Assembly (NCBI RefSeq): GCF_014207955.1
Contig: NZ_JACHLK010000013.1
Span: forward strand, 124,001-188,000
Source of the DNA: Acidovorax soli
Lineage (GTDB): Bacteria > Pseudomonadota > Gammaproteobacteria > Burkholderiales > Burkholderiaceae_C
Direction of reading: 5' to 3'
Length of the DNA: 64,000 nt
The notes under the pieces are model-generated. The model had not been told where the DNA came from and made no database searches. It saw only the letters and a program-made list of their open reading frames with translations. A program made the translations under genes and the position numbers. Positions 62,449 to 64,000 of this stretch are shown one piece after another (the first letter of the stretch is position 1; every line of letters begins with the position of its first letter).

Positions 62449-64000
62449 TCAGCGCGTGGGCGCTGGCGCCGCGGTCCGCTGCAGGCCTGCGGCCTGCTCG
62501 TAGGCCCGGGTCCATGCCGGCACCTCGTGTGCAGGCATGGGGGGCGCGATGCCGAAGCCTTGGGCGCGTTCGCAGCCCAGCGCGAGCAGCTTGTCGCCAT
62601 GGGCCGGGGTTTCCACACCCTCGGCAATCACATGGCGTTTGAAGGCCCGGGCCAGCGTGACGATGGCGTTGACCAGGGTCAGGTCGTCTTCGTCGTGCAG
62701 GATGCCATGCACGAAGGACTGGTCGATCTTGATGGTTTCGGCCGGCAGGCGCTTGAGGTAGGACAGCGATGAGAACCCCGTGCCGAAGTCGTCGAGCGCG
62801 AAGCGCACGCCGAGCGCCTGGCAGCTGTGCATCATGCTGCGCATGTACTGCATGTCCTGCAGCGCGGCGGATTCCAGGATCTCCAGCTCCAGCCGGGCGG
62901 GCGGCACCTCGGGGCAGGTCAGCAGCAGCTCCTTGAGCCGGTCCACAAAGCCTGCGCGCTGGAAATGCTGGGCCGCGATGTTCACGCTGACTTCCCACTG
63001 CAGGCCGGCCAGGCTCCATTGCCGCATCTGGGACAGGGCCTCGCGCAGCACCCACTCGCCCAGTTCGGCCACGACCTCGGGGTCCTCCAGCAGGGGCAGC
63101 ACATGCTGGGGGCCCAGCAGCCCCTGCTCGGGGTGCTGCCAGCGCAGCAGGGCCTCCATGCCGAACACCTCGCCGGTGCGCAGGTTGACCTTGGGCTGGT
63201 AGTACAGGCGCATCTCGCCGGCCTGCAGGCCCTGGGCCAGGCGGGTCTGGCGTGAGTGCTGGGTCTGCACCGCATGGTCGAGCTGCACGTCGAACAGGTG
63301 CATGCGGTTGCGGCCCGAGCGCTTGGCCTGGCACATGGCCTGGTCGGCCTGGCGCAGCAAGGTGTCGGGGTTCACGTCGTCCTGCGGGAACACGGCCACG
63401 CCCACGCTGGCCGTGGTGTGCAGCACGCGGTCGTCGATGGCATAGGGCGCGGCCAGCTGCTGCATGAGCTGGCGCACCTGCTCTTCGATCGCGGGTACGT
63501 CAGTCTGGTGGTTGAGCAGCAGCACGAACTCGTCGCCACCCAGGCGCGCCGCAGCGCTGCTGCCGGTGGCGAAGCTGTTCAGGCGCTGGGCCACCTCCTT
63601 GAGCAGGCGGTCGCCCATGCGGTGGCCGTGGGTGTCGTTGATGGCCTGGAAATGGTCCAGGTCGAGCATGCACACGGCCAGCAGCGTGGGGCTGCGGCCC
63701 GTCACAAACAGGGCATGCGTGAGCCGCTCGGCCAGCGAGGCGCGGTTGAGCAGGCCCGTCAGGCCGTCGTGCCGCGCATGCCAGGAGATCTGGTGGCGCA
63801 GGTGGCTGGCTTCGGTCACGTCGCGGAACACCAGCACGCAGCCCGAGGCACGACCGCCGCCCTGGCGGATGGCCGAGGCCGTGTACTCGATGGCATAGCG
63901 CTCGCCCGAACGGTGCAGCAGCACTTCCTGCATGGCTGGGCGGGTGGATGCTGCCATGGAGGCATCGCCGGTGGCCCGGGTGGCCGCCTGGCTCGCGGGC
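62449..64000 (-). CDS. PAS-GGDEF-EAL signalling protein (N-terminus cut by window edge)
   Basis: The open minus-strand frame runs off the right edge and encodes at least 517 residues. A PAS C-terminal part comes first, then a GGDEF domain (ARHDGLTGLLNRASLAERL, intact RLGGDEFVLLL) and an EAL domain with all catalytic motifs intact (GMEALLRW, LDDFGTGFSS, ETIKIDQSFV, AEGVETPAHG). Both c-di-GMP synthesis and hydrolysis are therefore possible. An internal ATG at 63957 would give a 502-residue form, but the upstream frame is still open, so the gene is treated as partial. Confidence 0.92.
   Translation of the reverse strand, partial: PASQAATRATGDASMAASTRPAMQEVLLHRSGERYAIEYTASAIRQGGGRASGCVLVFRDVTEASHLRHQISWHARHDGLTGLLNRASLAERLTHALFVTGRSPTLLAVCMLDLDHFQAINDTHGHRMGDRLLKEVAQRLNSFATGSSAAARLGGDEFVLLLNHQTDVPAIEEQVRQLMQQLAAPYAIDDRVLHTTASVGVAVFPQDDVNPDTLLRQADQAMCQAKRSGRNRMHLFDVQLDHAVQTQHSRQTRLAQGLQAGEMRLYYQPKVNLRTGEVFGMEALLRWQHPEQGLLGPQHVLPLLEDPEVVAELGEWVLREALSQMRQWSLAGLQWEVSVNIAAQHFQRAGFVDRLKELLLTCPEVPPARLELEILESAALQDMQYMRSMMHSCQALGVRFALDDFGTGFSSLSYLKRLPAETIKIDQSFVHGILHDEDDLTLVNAIVTLARAFKRHVIAEGVETPAHGDKLLALGCERAQGFGIAPPMPAHEVPAWTRAYEQAAGLQRTAAPAPTR

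Overview
The window is a gene-dense, high-GC stretch of chromosome from a beta-proteobacterium, most likely a Comamonadaceae member close to Acidovorax. That placement is an inference from gene content: the DUF3348-DUF802-OmpA-DUF2894 operon, the LivKHMGF/acyl-CoA catabolic block, a CTGT-N8-ACAG LexA box and the many families seen together. No rRNA, tRNA, CRISPR array, integrase or transposase was seen. Both edges cut genes: a multi-PAS protein on the left and a PAS-GGDEF-EAL protein on the right, both on the minus strand.

Left part (1-16.3 kb). After the cut PAS sensor and a DUF2127 membrane protein comes a tightly coupled minus-strand operon, DUF3348 > DUF802 > OmpA/MotB-like > DUF2894, whose three junctions all overlap by 4 nt. 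Its two membrane proteins look like a MotA/ExbB- and MotB-type pair with a very long helical tail made of 84-residue repeats. A TonB-dependent receptor follows. Then comes a c-di-GMP cluster: a MASE1-GGDEF-EAL protein, and a CBS-PP2C phosphatase, a SiaC-type phosphoprotein and a diguanylate cyclase that together resemble SiaA-SiaC-SiaD without the SiaB kinase. A LexA box embedded in a perfect 16-bp inverted repeat heads a two-gene unit (a soluble unknown plus a small membrane protein). An AraC-type regulator closes this part.

Middle (16.5-42 kb). A lipoprotein type-B carboxylesterase and a Crp/Fnr-type regulator lead into about 20 kb of acyl-CoA metabolism: an acyl-CoA ligase, a complete LivKHMGF ABC importer, FadB- and FadA-type beta-oxidation enzymes, two acyl-CoA dehydrogenases (DmdC-like and AidB-like), two SDRs, a PaaI thioesterase, a CurA-like reductase, a GST and an Ogt. 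The logic is import of an organic acid, CoA activation and beta-oxidation; the substrate cannot be read from sequence. An IclR regulator with an IclR-type operator then faces a TRAP solute-binding protein and a type II dehydroquinase.

Right part (42-64 kb). A complete potassium-uptake operon runs on the minus strand: a 35-codon small ORF, kdpF, A, B, C, D and E, with KdpE-like boxes upstream. A 269-bp nested inverted repeat, foldable into a branched structure, sits between kdpC and kdpD. Next are a DUF1566 protein, an NTF2-like/degenerate-GGDEF protein, a Bcr/CflA exporter, a DUF72-KefB-type antiporter pair, two small unknown proteins, Tex, an HDOD protein, a patatin-like protein and the cut PAS-GGDEF-EAL protein.
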